Shown: piece after piece, positions 1-5,194 of the stretch
Numbering within the stretch: position 1 is the stretch's first letter
How the letters are laid out: every line of letters begins with the position of its first letter
Assembly: GCA_002492725.1 (NCBI GenBank)
Contig: DLAF01000026.1
Span: 1-5,194, forward strand
Direction of reading: 5' to 3'
DNA: 5,194 nucleotides
DNA from: Lachnospiraceae bacterium UBA7054
GTDB taxonomy: Bacteria; Bacillota; Clostridia; Lachnospirales; Lachnospiraceae
The notes under the pieces: model-generated
What the model saw: the letters and a program-made list of their open reading frames with translations, nothing else
Database searches by the model: none
What the model was told of the DNA's origin: nothing
Position numbers and translations under genes: made by a program

Positions 1-47
1 CGGCTAAGCCGGTGGTTATGATTTACATTTTTTTAATAAATTAATTG

Positions 48-76
48 TTGACAAAAAAAAGCAGAAGTGATACCTT
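48..76 (+). promoter_or_regulatory. Sigma-A type promoter of the hrcA-grpE-dnaK-dnaJ operon
   Basis: A perfect -35 hexamer TTGACA lies at 48-53. After a 17-nt spacer comes a weaker -10, TACCTT (71-76), preceded by TG at 68-69, so it reads as an extended -10. A T- and A-rich tract at about 24-47 could act as an UP element. The inferred transcription start is near 83, which places the CIRCE operator in the first transcribed bases, the usual arrangement for HrcA-controlled operons. No other convincing promoter was seen in the window, so this one probably drives all four genes. The start site is inferred from spacing only. Confidence 0.8.
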
Positions 77-90
77 ACTACCAGAAGGTG

Positions 91-117
91 TTAGCACTCT
101 AACGAATCGAGTGCTAA
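91..117 (+). promoter_or_regulatory. CIRCE operator (HrcA binding site)
   Basis: The inverted repeat TTAGCACTC (91-99), a 9-nt spacer (100-108) and GAGTGCTAA (109-117) match the CIRCE consensus at every position. Flanking bases extend the palindrome by two pairs, to 89-119. CIRCE is the known target of the HrcA repressor, whose gene follows directly, so the operon is autoregulated. The element lies downstream of the predicted start and 22 nt before the hrcA start, so it is also present in the mRNA as an 11-bp hairpin. Only one copy is seen, and none lies before dnaK. Confidence 0.97.
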
Positions 118-128
118 CAATTCAGAAA

Positions 129-134
129 TGAGGA
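129..134 (+). promoter_or_regulatory. Ribosome binding site that decides the hrcA start
   Basis: TGAGGA at 129-134 carries a GAGG core (130-133) 6 nt before the ATG at 140. An in-frame ATG at 128 overlaps this site and has no Shine-Dalgarno sequence of its own, because it follows the CIRCE arm and a CAGAA stretch. The ATG at 140 is therefore the better start. Confidence 0.7.
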
Positions 135-139
135 TCGGG

Positions 140-1165
140 ATGCAGCTGGACGAAAGAAAATATATCATATTGCAGGCCATCATCCGAAATTACCTGGAGA
201 CAGGCGAGCCGGTCGGCAGCCGTACCATCTCCAAGTACACCGACCTGAATCTGAGTTCTGCAACCATCCGCAACGAGATGGCGGACTTGGAGGAGTTGGG
301 ATACATTTTACAACCCCATACTTCCGCGGGCAGGATTCCTTCCGACAAGGGCTATCGCCTTTACGTGGATAAGATGATGGAGGAAAAAGAGCGTGAGGTG
401 GAGGAGCGGAAGGAGCTTCTTTTAGAAAAGGAAGATAAGGTCGATCATCTTTTGAAGCAGGCGGCCAAACTCCTTGCCAACAACACGGAGTACGCGGCCA
501 TGGTTTCGGCTCCGCAGTATCATCGGAATAAACTGAAATTCATCCAGCTTTCCAGAGTGGATGCACAGCATTTGTTAGCTGTCATCGTGGTGGAGGGCAA
601 TGTGATCAAAAACACGATGCTGACGGTGGAGGAGGAGTTAAGCGACGAGACGCTTCTCAAGCTGAATATCCTTCTAAACACACACTTGAACGGACTTTCG
701 ATGGAGGAGATCAATCTGGGTATGATCGCAGCCTTAAAACAGCAGGCGGGTATCCACAGCGAGATCGTAGCGGGCGTCATCGACGCGGTGGCGGAAGCAA
801 TCAAGGCCGATGAGGATTTGGAAATCTACACCAGCGGCGCGAAGAACTTCTTCAAGTATCCGGAGCTTGCGGATCATGAACGGGCGAGCGAGTTGATTAC
901 GACTTTTGAGGAAAAGCAGCTCTTGACGGAGCTGGTGCAGGATAATCTTTCGGGGGATAACAATACCGGCATTCAGGTCTACATCGGCAGTGAGACGCCG
1001 GTGGCCGGCATGAAGGACTGCAGTATCGTGACGGCAACGTATGAGCTGGATGAGGGCATGAAAGGAACGATCGGCATCATCGGCCCCAAGCGCATGGATT
1101 ATGAGAAAGTCGTGAGCAATCTGAGGCTGTTAAAGAATCAGCTGGATGATTTGTATAAACGCTAG
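140..1165 (+). CDS. hrcA: Heat-inducible transcription repressor HrcA
   Basis: HrcA is the cytoplasmic repressor that binds CIRCE and controls the dnaK and, in many Firmicutes, groE operons; its DNA-binding activity is known to depend on GroEL. From the ATG at 140 the protein has 341 residues, a normal family length. The N-terminal winged helix (about 1-75) contains the hallmark stretches ETGEPVGSRTI (20-30), SSATIRNEMADLEELGY (39-55) and PHTSAGRIPSDKGYRLYVD (59-77). A charged helical segment rich in Glu and Lys (79-100) joins it to the GAF-like and dimerization region. The conserved C-terminal end shows YIGSE (281-285), CSIV (294-297) and GTIGIIGPKRMDYEKV (309-324). It is the first gene behind a perfect CIRCE, so it represses its own synthesis. 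An upstream in-frame ATG at 128 would add four residues (MRIG) but lacks a ribosome site. The gene looks intact. Confidence 0.97.
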   Translation: MQLDERKYIILQAIIRNYLETGEPVGSRTISKYTDLNLSSATIRNEMADLEELGYILQPHTSAGRIPSDKGYRLYVDKMMEEKEREVEERKELLLEKEDKVDHLLKQAAKLLANNTEYAAMVSAPQYHRNKLKFIQLSRVDAQHLLAVIVVEGNVIKNTMLTVEEELSDETLLKLNILLNTHLNGLSMEEINLGMIAALKQQAGIHSEIVAGVIDAVAEAIKADEDLEIYTSGAKNFFKYPELADHERASELITTFEEKQLLTELVQDNLSGDNNTGIQVYIGSETPVAGMKDCSIVTATYELDEGMKGTIGIIGPKRMDYEKVVSNLRLLKNQLDDLYKR

Positions 1166-1191
1166 ATGCAGAATGCGGAAAGACAGATAAA

Positions 1192-1206
1192 TGACCGAAC
1201 GGGTCA
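1192..1206 (+). other. Small stem-loop between hrcA and grpE
   Basis: TGACC (1192-1196) pairs with GGTCA (1202-1206) around a 5-nt loop, giving a 5-bp hairpin in the 65-nt gap between hrcA and grpE. No T-run follows, so it is not a terminator. In Bacillus subtilis the dnaK operon transcript is cleaved between hrcA and grpE, lowering the amount of hrcA message relative to the chaperones. The position here fits a similar role, but that is inference, and a 5-bp hairpin can occur by chance. Confidence 0.35.
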
Positions 1207-1217
1207 GTAAATGGATT

Positions 1218-1221
1218 GGAG
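1218..1221 (+). promoter_or_regulatory. Ribosome binding site that decides the grpE start
   Basis: GGAG at 1218-1221 lies 9 nt before the ATG at 1231. Two earlier in-frame starts, TTG at 1216 and ATG at 1222, overlap or directly abut this site and so cannot use it. The ATG at 1231 is preferred. Confidence 0.65.
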
Positions 1222-1230
1222 ATGAATACG

Positions 1231-1842
1231 ATGGCGGAAGAAAAGGACAGGGTAAACGAAGCGGAAGAGGAGCTGGAACAGGAGACGGAACGGGAAACCG
1301 AGACAGAACAGGCAGAGACGGAGGAAGTGACGGCGCAGGCCGCACAGGAAGGCCCCACGCCGAAGGAAGAAAAGAAAGACAAGAAAAAGAAAGATAAAAA
1401 GCAGGATGCCCTCAAGGTAAAGATTGATGAGCTGGAGGATCGCGTGAAGCGGCAGATGGCCGAATTTGAAAATTTCCGTAAGCGGACGGAAAAAGAAAAG
1501 ACGGCCATGTTTGAGACCGGCGCGAAGAGCGTGATCGAAAAGATCCTTCCTGTGGTGGACAATTTTGAGAGAGGTCTTGCAAGTATTCCCGAGGGAGAAA
1601 ATGACGGCGCGGTTGCGCAGGGCATGCAGATGATCTACAAGCAGCTGATGACGGAGCTTGAAAATCTGGATGTGAAACCGATCCCTGCGGTGGGAGAAGA
1701 ATTCAATCCCGAATTTCACAATGCGGTGATGCAGGTGGAGAGCGAGGAGTTTGAGAGCGGGATTGTGGCGCAGGAACTGCAAAAGGGGTACACCTACCGC
1801 GAAAGCGTTGTCAGACATAGTATGGTGGCAGTAGTCATGTGA
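1231..1842 (+). CDS. grpE: Nucleotide exchange factor GrpE
   Basis: GrpE is the cytoplasmic dimer that opens the DnaK nucleotide-binding cleft, releasing ADP so that ATP can rebind and the client is let go. From ATG 1231 the protein has 203 residues, typical for the family. Residues 1-45 are very rich in Glu, followed by a Lys cluster (47-57); this disordered, charged N-terminus is common in Firmicute GrpE. A long coiled-coil helix follows (about 60-100) with the family motif ENFRKR (80-85), then PVVDNFERGLA (107-117). The C-terminal beta domain that contacts DnaK includes GEEFNPEFHNAVMQVE (155-170), ELQKGYTYR (182-190) and VVRHSMVAVV (193-202). It lies 65 nt after hrcA and 148 nt before its partner dnaK. 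In-frame alternatives at 1222 (three extra residues) or TTG 1216 (five extra) are less likely. Confidence 0.96.
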   Translation: MAEEKDRVNEAEEELEQETERETETEQAETEEVTAQAAQEGPTPKEEKKDKKKKDKKQDALKVKIDELEDRVKRQMAEFENFRKRTEKEKTAMFETGAKSVIEKILPVVDNFERGLASIPEGENDGAVAQGMQMIYKQLMTELENLDVKPIPAVGEEFNPEFHNAVMQVESEEFESGIVAQELQKGYTYRESVVRHSMVAVVM

Positions 1843-1900
1843 GAAGAACTTCTAGCCGCTTGCAGCAAAGGCTGCTTCGCGGAGAAGTTCTAAGTCTCAC
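1839..1900 (+). other. Long imperfect stem-loop overlapping the grpE stop
   Basis: GTGAGA (1839-1844) pairs with TCTCAC (1895-1900). AGAACTTCT (1845-1853) pairs with AGAAGTTCT (1883-1891), leaving a 3-nt bulge (1892-1894). Inside, CCGC (1856-1859) pairs with GCGG (1879-1882), and GCAGC (1862-1866) with GCTGC (1871-1875) around an AAAG loop. That gives 24 base pairs in 62 nt, with the grpE stop codon (1840-1842) inside the outer stem. No T-run follows, so it does not look like an intrinsic terminator. It may protect or delimit mRNA ends between grpE and dnaK, or be a dispersed palindromic repeat; the sequence alone cannot decide. Confidence 0.75.
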
Positions 1901-1903
1901 ACG

Positions 1904-1927
1904 CGAGGCTGTAAAAGCACAGCCTCG
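1904..1927 (+). other. Second stem-loop in the grpE-dnaK spacer
   Basis: CGAGGCTGT (1904-1912) and ACAGCCTCG (1919-1927) form a perfect 9-bp stem around a 6-nt loop, only 3 nt after the preceding long hairpin. The bases after it are AT-rich (1930-1955) but hold no T-run, so termination would be weak at most. Together with its neighbour it could block 3'-to-5' exonucleases or mark a processing site. The function is inferred. Confidence 0.7.
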
Positions 1928-1956
1928 GCAATATAACTATTAATATAAAATATATG

Positions 1957-1972
1957 GAAGCGTAAGCGCTTC
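1957..1972 (+). other. Short stem-loop just upstream of the dnaK ribosome site
   Basis: GAAGCG (1957-1962) pairs with CGCTTC (1967-1972) around a TAAG loop. The hairpin ends 2 nt before the purine-rich dnaK ribosome binding site and does not include it, so it should not hide the site. A 5'-stabilising role for a processed dnaK-dnaJ message is possible but unproven. Confidence 0.5.
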
Positions 1973-1974
1973 AG

Positions 1975-1982
1975 AAAGGGAG
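1975..1982 (+). promoter_or_regulatory. Ribosome binding site of dnaK
   Basis: AAAGGGAG at 1975-1982 is a strong Shine-Dalgarno sequence 8 nt before the dnaK ATG. It fits the high expression expected of this chaperone. Confidence 0.85.
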
Positions 1983-1990
1983 TAAATATT

Positions 1991-3865
1991 ATGAGCAAAA
2001 TTATCGGCATCGACTTAGGAACAACAAACAGCTGCGTGGCAGTGATGGAGGGCGGCAAGCCCACTGTCATCGCGAACACGGAAGGAGCGCGCACCACACC
2101 GTCCGTTGTGGCATTTACGAAGAACGGCGAGAGGCTTGTTGGTGAGCCTGCAAAGCGTCAGGCAGTCACCAACGCGGATAACACCATCGCCTCCATCAAG
2201 AGGGATATGGGTACGGACAGAGGCCGCACCATTGACGGCAAGAAGTATTCTCCGCAACAGATTTCCGCAATGATCCTGCAGAAACTGAAAGCGGATGCGG
2301 AGAGCTATCTGGGCGAGACCGTGACCGAGGCGGTTATCACCGTTCCCGCATACTTTAATGATTCCCAGAGACAGGCGACCAAGGACGCCGGTAAGATTGC
2401 GGGTCTCGATGTGAAGCGTATCATCAACGAGCCTACGGCGGCGGCCCTGGCTTACGGTCTGGATAACGAAAAAGAGCAGAAGATCATGGTTTACGACCTC
2501 GGCGGCGGTACTTTTGATGTATCCATCATCGAGATCGGTGACGGCGTGATCGAGGTGCTTGCCACAAACGGCGATACCCACCTTGGCGGCGACGACTTTG
2601 ACCAGAAGATCATTGACTGGATGCTTTCCGAGTTTAAGGCAAAAGAAGGCGTTGATCTCTCAAAAGATAAGATGGCGCTCCAGAGATTGAAAGAGGCGGC
2701 TGAGAAGGCAAAGAAGGAGCTTTCCTCCGCAACCACCACGAATATCAACCTGCCTTTCATTACGGCGACACAGGACGGCCCGAAGCACTTTGACATGAAC
2801 CTCACAAGGGCCAAATTTGACGAGCTGACAAGCGATCTTGTTGAGCGGACGGCAGTGCCTGTACAGAATGCGATGAAAGATGCGGGTCTGACCAATGCGG
2901 ATATCGGTCAGGTGCTCCTTGTCGGCGGTTCCACCCGTGTGCCTGCCGTGCAGGAAAAGGTAAAACAGCTTACGGGCAAAGAGCCCAGCAAGTCCTTAAA
3001 TCCCGACGAATGCGTGGCTTTAGGCGCTTCCGTTCAGGGCGGTAAGCTTGCAGGCGATGCGGGCGCAGGCGAGATCCTTCTGCTGGATGTAACGCCCCTG
3101 TCACTTTCTATCGAGACCGCAGGCGGCATTGCGACCAGATTGATTGAGAGAAATACGACCATTCCTACCAAGCACAGCCAGGTGTTCTCCACCTACTCCG
3201 ATAACCAGACGGCGGTGGACATCAACGTTTTGCAGGGTGAAAGACAGTTTGCAAAAGACAATAAGTCCCTCGGCCAGTTCAGACTGGACGGCATTCCGCC
3301 TGCAATGCGCGGCGTACCGCAGATTGAGGTGACCTTCGATATCGATGCGAACGGCATCGTGAATGTGTCCGCGAAGGATCTTGGCACGGGCAAAGAGCAG
3401 CATATTACCATTACTGCCGGTTCCAATATGTCCGATGATGAGATCGAGAAGGCCGTGAAGGAGGCGCAGGAGTACGAAGCACAGGATAAGAAGCGCAAAG
3501 AGGCGGTAGATACCAGAAACGACGCGGATTCCTTTGTATTCCAGACCGAGAAGGCCTTAAACGAAGTGGGCGACAAGATCGACGCTTCCGCAAAGGCAGG
3601 CGTAGAGGCTGATCTCCAGGCGGTAAAGGATATTCTGGAGAAGACCAAGGATCAGGAGCTTACCGACAGTCAGGTGGATGAGCTCAAAGCCGCAAAGGAG
3701 AAACTGGCAAATTCCGCACAGGCCCTGTTTACCAAGATGTATGAGAATATGCAGCAGGCGCAGGGCGGCCCTGATATGAGCAACATGGGCGGTGCGCAGG
3801 AGGCTGGTCCCCAGGACAACGGCGGAGCGGATGATGTAGTTGACGGAGATTACAGAGAAGTATAA
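1991..3865 (+). CDS. dnaK: Molecular chaperone DnaK (Hsp70)
   Basis: DnaK is the cytoplasmic ATP-dependent Hsp70 that binds exposed hydrophobic peptide stretches in cycles driven by DnaJ and GrpE. The 624-residue protein is complete. The nucleotide-binding domain (about 1-360) shows all three Hsp70 signatures: IDLGTTNS (7-14), VYDLGGGTFDVSII (167-180) and VLLVGGSTRVPAVQ (308-321). Residues matching the E. coli catalytic Asp8, Lys70, Glu171 and Thr199 are D8, K70, E147 and T174. The spacing shows a 24-residue deletion between K70 and E147, the known indel of Gram-positive Hsp70. The interdomain linker LLLDVTPLSL (363-372) leads to the beta-sandwich substrate domain (to about 480), the helical lid (about 481-585) and a Gly-, Gln- and Asp-rich tail ending DGDYREV. 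Its own strong ribosome site and the structured spacer upstream suggest it can be expressed more strongly than grpE. Confidence 0.99.
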   Translation: MSKIIGIDLGTTNSCVAVMEGGKPTVIANTEGARTTPSVVAFTKNGERLVGEPAKRQAVTNADNTIASIKRDMGTDRGRTIDGKKYSPQQISAMILQKLKADAESYLGETVTEAVITVPAYFNDSQRQATKDAGKIAGLDVKRIINEPTAAALAYGLDNEKEQKIMVYDLGGGTFDVSIIEIGDGVIEVLATNGDTHLGGDDFDQKIIDWMLSEFKAKEGVDLSKDKMALQRLKEAAEKAKKELSSATTTNINLPFITATQDGPKHFDMNLTRAKFDELTSDLVERTAVPVQNAMKDAGLTNADIGQVLLVGGSTRVPAVQEKVKQLTGKEPSKSLNPDECVALGASVQGGKLAGDAGAGEILLLDVTPLSLSIETAGGIATRLIERNTTIPTKHSQVFSTYSDNQTAVDINVLQGERQFAKDNKSLGQFRLDGIPPAMRGVPQIEVTFDIDANGIVNVSAKDLGTGKEQHITITAGSNMSDDEIEKAVKEAQEYEAQDKKRKEAVDTRNDADSFVFQTEKALNEVGDKIDASAKAGVEADLQAVKDILEKTKDQELTDSQVDELKAAKEKLANSAQALFTKMYENMQQAQGGPDMSNMGGAQEAGPQDNGGADDVVDGDYREV

Positions 3866-3881
3866 GATATTGATAGAATCC

Positions 3882-3890
3882 AGGGAAGGA
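3882..3890 (+). promoter_or_regulatory. Ribosome binding site of dnaJ
   Basis: AGGGAAGGA at 3882-3890 contains two Shine-Dalgarno-like cores; AAGGA (3886-3890) lies 8 nt before the dnaJ ATG at 3899. The 33-nt dnaK-dnaJ gap has no terminator or promoter, so the two genes are cotranscribed. Confidence 0.8.
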
Positions 3891-3898
3891 TGTAAGTC

Positions 3899-5080
3899 AT
3901 GGCAGAACAAAAACGGGATTATTATGAGGTGCTCGGCGTAGAGAAGAACGCTGACGACGCTGCAATCAAAAAAGCATACAGAGTTCTGGCTAAGAAATAT
4001 CACCCCGATATGAATCCCGGGGATGCGGAGGCAGAGAAAAAATTTAAAGAGGCTTCGGAAGCCTATGCGGTCCTCAGCGATCCCGAGAAGAGAAGACAGT
4101 ATGACCAGTATGGTCATGCTGCCTTCGACGGTGCGGGCGGCCCGGGCGGTTTCGGCGGCTTCGATTTCAACAGCGCGGATTTCGGCGATATCTTTGGCGA
4201 TTTGTTCGGCGATCTGTTCGGAGGCAGCAGGCGCGGCGGCGGCAGAGGGAACGGCCCCATGAAGGGCGCGAATATCCGCACCAGCGTGCGCATCACCTTT
4301 GAGGAGGCAGTCTTTGGTGTAGAGAAGGAAATCGAGCTGACACTTAAAGATGAGTGTACCGCTTGCCACGGAACCGGCGCAAAGCCGGGAACCAGCCCCG
4401 AGACCTGTTCCAAGTGTGGCGGCAAGGGCCAGGTGGTGTTTACTTCGCAGTCCTTCTTTGGCACAGTCAGAAATGTGCAGACCTGTCCCGACTGTCACGG
4501 CACGGGAAAGGTGATTAAAGACAAGTGTCCTGACTGCCGTGGTACGGGCTATATTGCCAATAAGAAAAAGATTCAGGTTTCCATTCCCGCGGGCATTGAC
4601 AACGGCCAGTGCGTCCGTATCCGCGATAAGGGCGAGCCGGGGTCAAATGGCGGGCCCAGAGGAGATCTGCTGGTCGAAGTGGTGGTGGGAAGACATCCCA
4701 TCTTCCAGCGGCAGGATGAGAATATCTATTCCACGGTTCCCATGTCCTTTGCAATCGCGGCGCTGGGCGGCGATATTGTGATCGACACGGTGGACGGCAG
4801 GGTCATTTACGAGGTGAAGGCGGGGACACAGACCGACACCAAAGTCCGCTTAAAGGGAAAAGGCGTTCCTTCCTTGAGAAACAAGGATGTGCGCGGAGAT
4901 CATTATGTGACGCTGGTGGTGCAGGTGCCCGACAAGCTTTCTCATGAGTCGAAGGAGCTTTTGAAGCAGTTTGACGAGAGTATGGGCGACAGCCTGAACG
5001 CGGCAAAAAACATAACGTCCGATCAGAATGACGACGCAAACGGCGGCGGTGGAAAAAAGAAGAAAAAATTTAAGTTTTAA
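3899..5080 (+). CDS. dnaJ: Co-chaperone DnaJ (Hsp40, type I)
   Basis: DnaJ binds unfolded proteins, hands them to DnaK and stimulates its ATP hydrolysis in the cytoplasm. The 393-residue protein has the full type I layout. The J-domain (about 6-72) holds the essential HPD triad at 35-37. A Gly/Phe-rich region (78-120) includes the DIFGDLFGDLFGG stretch (97-109). Four CxxCxGxG zinc-binding repeats start at C153, C170, C196 and C210 and complete two zinc centres. The C-terminal substrate-binding domains (about 222-350) include the GDLLVEVVV (255-263) and KGKGVP (319-324) stretches. The end is unusual in being strongly basic: four Gly, five Lys, then FKF (382-393). dnaJ is the last gene of the operon and is followed 14 nt later by a terminator. 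The start is set by a good ribosome site 8 nt upstream. Confidence 0.99.
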   Translation: MAEQKRDYYEVLGVEKNADDAAIKKAYRVLAKKYHPDMNPGDAEAEKKFKEASEAYAVLSDPEKRRQYDQYGHAAFDGAGGPGGFGGFDFNSADFGDIFGDLFGDLFGGSRRGGGRGNGPMKGANIRTSVRITFEEAVFGVEKEIELTLKDECTACHGTGAKPGTSPETCSKCGGKGQVVFTSQSFFGTVRNVQTCPDCHGTGKVIKDKCPDCRGTGYIANKKKIQVSIPAGIDNGQCVRIRDKGEPGSNGGPRGDLLVEVVVGRHPIFQRQDENIYSTVPMSFAIAALGGDIVIDTVDGRVIYEVKAGTQTDTKVRLKGKGVPSLRNKDVRGDHYVTLVVQVPDKLSHESKELLKQFDESMGDSLNAAKNITSDQNDDANGGGGKKKKKFKF

Positions 5081-5094
5081 AGCATCACGGTTTG

Positions 5095-5127
5095 AGGACT
5101 TTCCTAAATTTGGGAAGTCCTTTTTTT
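5095..5127 (+). terminator. Rho-independent terminator after dnaJ
   Basis: AGGACTTTCC (5095-5104) pairs with GGGAAGTCCT (5112-5121) in a 10-bp stem with one G-U pair and a 7-nt loop, directly followed by a run of seven T (5121-5127). It lies 14 nt after the dnaJ stop and probably ends the four-gene transcript. The opposite strand has no matching T-run after the hairpin, so it acts in one direction. Confidence 0.93.
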
Positions 5128-5178
5128 GTTGTAAAAAATAAAAATTTATTAAAGATTGCTTTAAGGGCTTTATTTTTA

Positions 5179-5193
5179 GGGGGGGGGGGGGGG
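5179..5193. repeat. Homopolymeric G-tract at the window end
   Basis: Fifteen consecutive G residues (5179-5193), then a final A, close the window after an AT-rich stretch (5128-5178) in which I see no gene. The abrupt change in composition at the very end of the sequence suggests a sequencing or assembly artefact, such as the poly-G produced by two-colour chemistry when signal is lost. A genuine slippage-prone tract upstream of a next gene cannot be excluded. Confidence 0.85.
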
Positions 5194-5194
5194 A

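Noticed and set aside
1..34. Possible terminator of an upstream gene: CGGC-taa-GCCG hairpin at 1-11 and a T-run at 28-34
   Set aside because: The stem is only 4 bp with a 3-nt loop, cut by the window edge, and the T-run begins 17 nt after it, too far for an intrinsic terminator. Open frames entering from the left edge stop within a few codons and cannot be identified.
1191..1397. 68-codon + strand frame overlapping the grpE start (MTERVSKWIGDEYDGG...)
   Set aside because: It is the alternative reading of the purine-rich grpE N-terminus, giving Gly/Arg low complexity, and has no ribosome binding site.
1077..1818. Overlapping - strand open frames (182 and 204 codons) opposite grpE
   Set aside because: They are Ser/Phe- and Leu/Phe-rich complements of the Glu/Lys-rich grpE sequence, with no domain resemblance.
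1930..1956. Possible second promoter before dnaK (TATAAA-like sequence at 1944-1949)
   Set aside because: The region is AT-rich, so -10-like hexamers are expected by chance, and no -35-like sequence occurs about 17 nt upstream; that position is occupied by the 1904-1927 hairpin.
1957..1993. RNA thermometer (fourU or ROSE type) controlling dnaK
   Set aside because: No UUUU or pyrimidine-rich segment nearby pairs with the AAAGGGAG ribosome site; the hairpin at 1957-1972 leaves it single-stranded.
3557..4498. 313-codon open frame on the - strand opposite the dnaK end and dnaJ start
   Set aside because: It lies entirely against two certain genes and their spacer, has no recognisable domain, and its low-complexity Ala/Leu/Ile composition is what the complement of these genes gives.
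5129..5157. Promoter for a downstream gene (TTGTAA at 5129-5134)
   Set aside because: At 17-nt spacing the -10 position reads AAGATT, a poor match, and no gene follows within the window.

Overview
The window carries one complete heat-shock chaperone operon, hrcA-grpE-dnaK-dnaJ, all on the + strand, with its promoter, its CIRCE operator and a terminator. The gene order, the HrcA/CIRCE control, the short Gram-positive form of DnaK (about 24 residues missing from the nucleotide-binding domain compared with E. coli) and the Shine-Dalgarno sites before every gene point to a low- to mid-GC Firmicute. The style of the proteins suggests Clostridia, probably Lachnospiraceae; that family-level placement is an inference from sequence resemblance, not a search.

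Layout: positions 1-47 are AT-rich upstream DNA with no supportable gene. A sigma-A type promoter (48-76) precedes a perfect CIRCE operator (91-117). hrcA (140-1165) encodes the repressor. A 65-nt gap with a small hairpin leads to grpE (1231-1842), the nucleotide exchange factor. A 148-nt gap holding three consecutive stem-loops leads to dnaK (1991-3865), and a 33-nt gap leads to dnaJ (3899-5080). A strong intrinsic terminator (5095-5127) follows. The last bases are AT-rich and end in 15 consecutive G residues that may be an assembly or sequencing artefact.

The genes work as one unit. DnaJ delivers unfolded clients to DnaK and stimulates its ATPase, GrpE exchanges ADP for ATP on DnaK, and HrcA binds CIRCE to hold the operon down until stress. 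This closes a feedback loop on the operon's own regulator. No previously undescribed system is visible. The least ordinary parts are the structured grpE-dnaK spacer, the 14-codon mini-ORF abutting the hrcA stop, an A AAA AAG heptamer at the dnaJ end, and the terminal G-tract.
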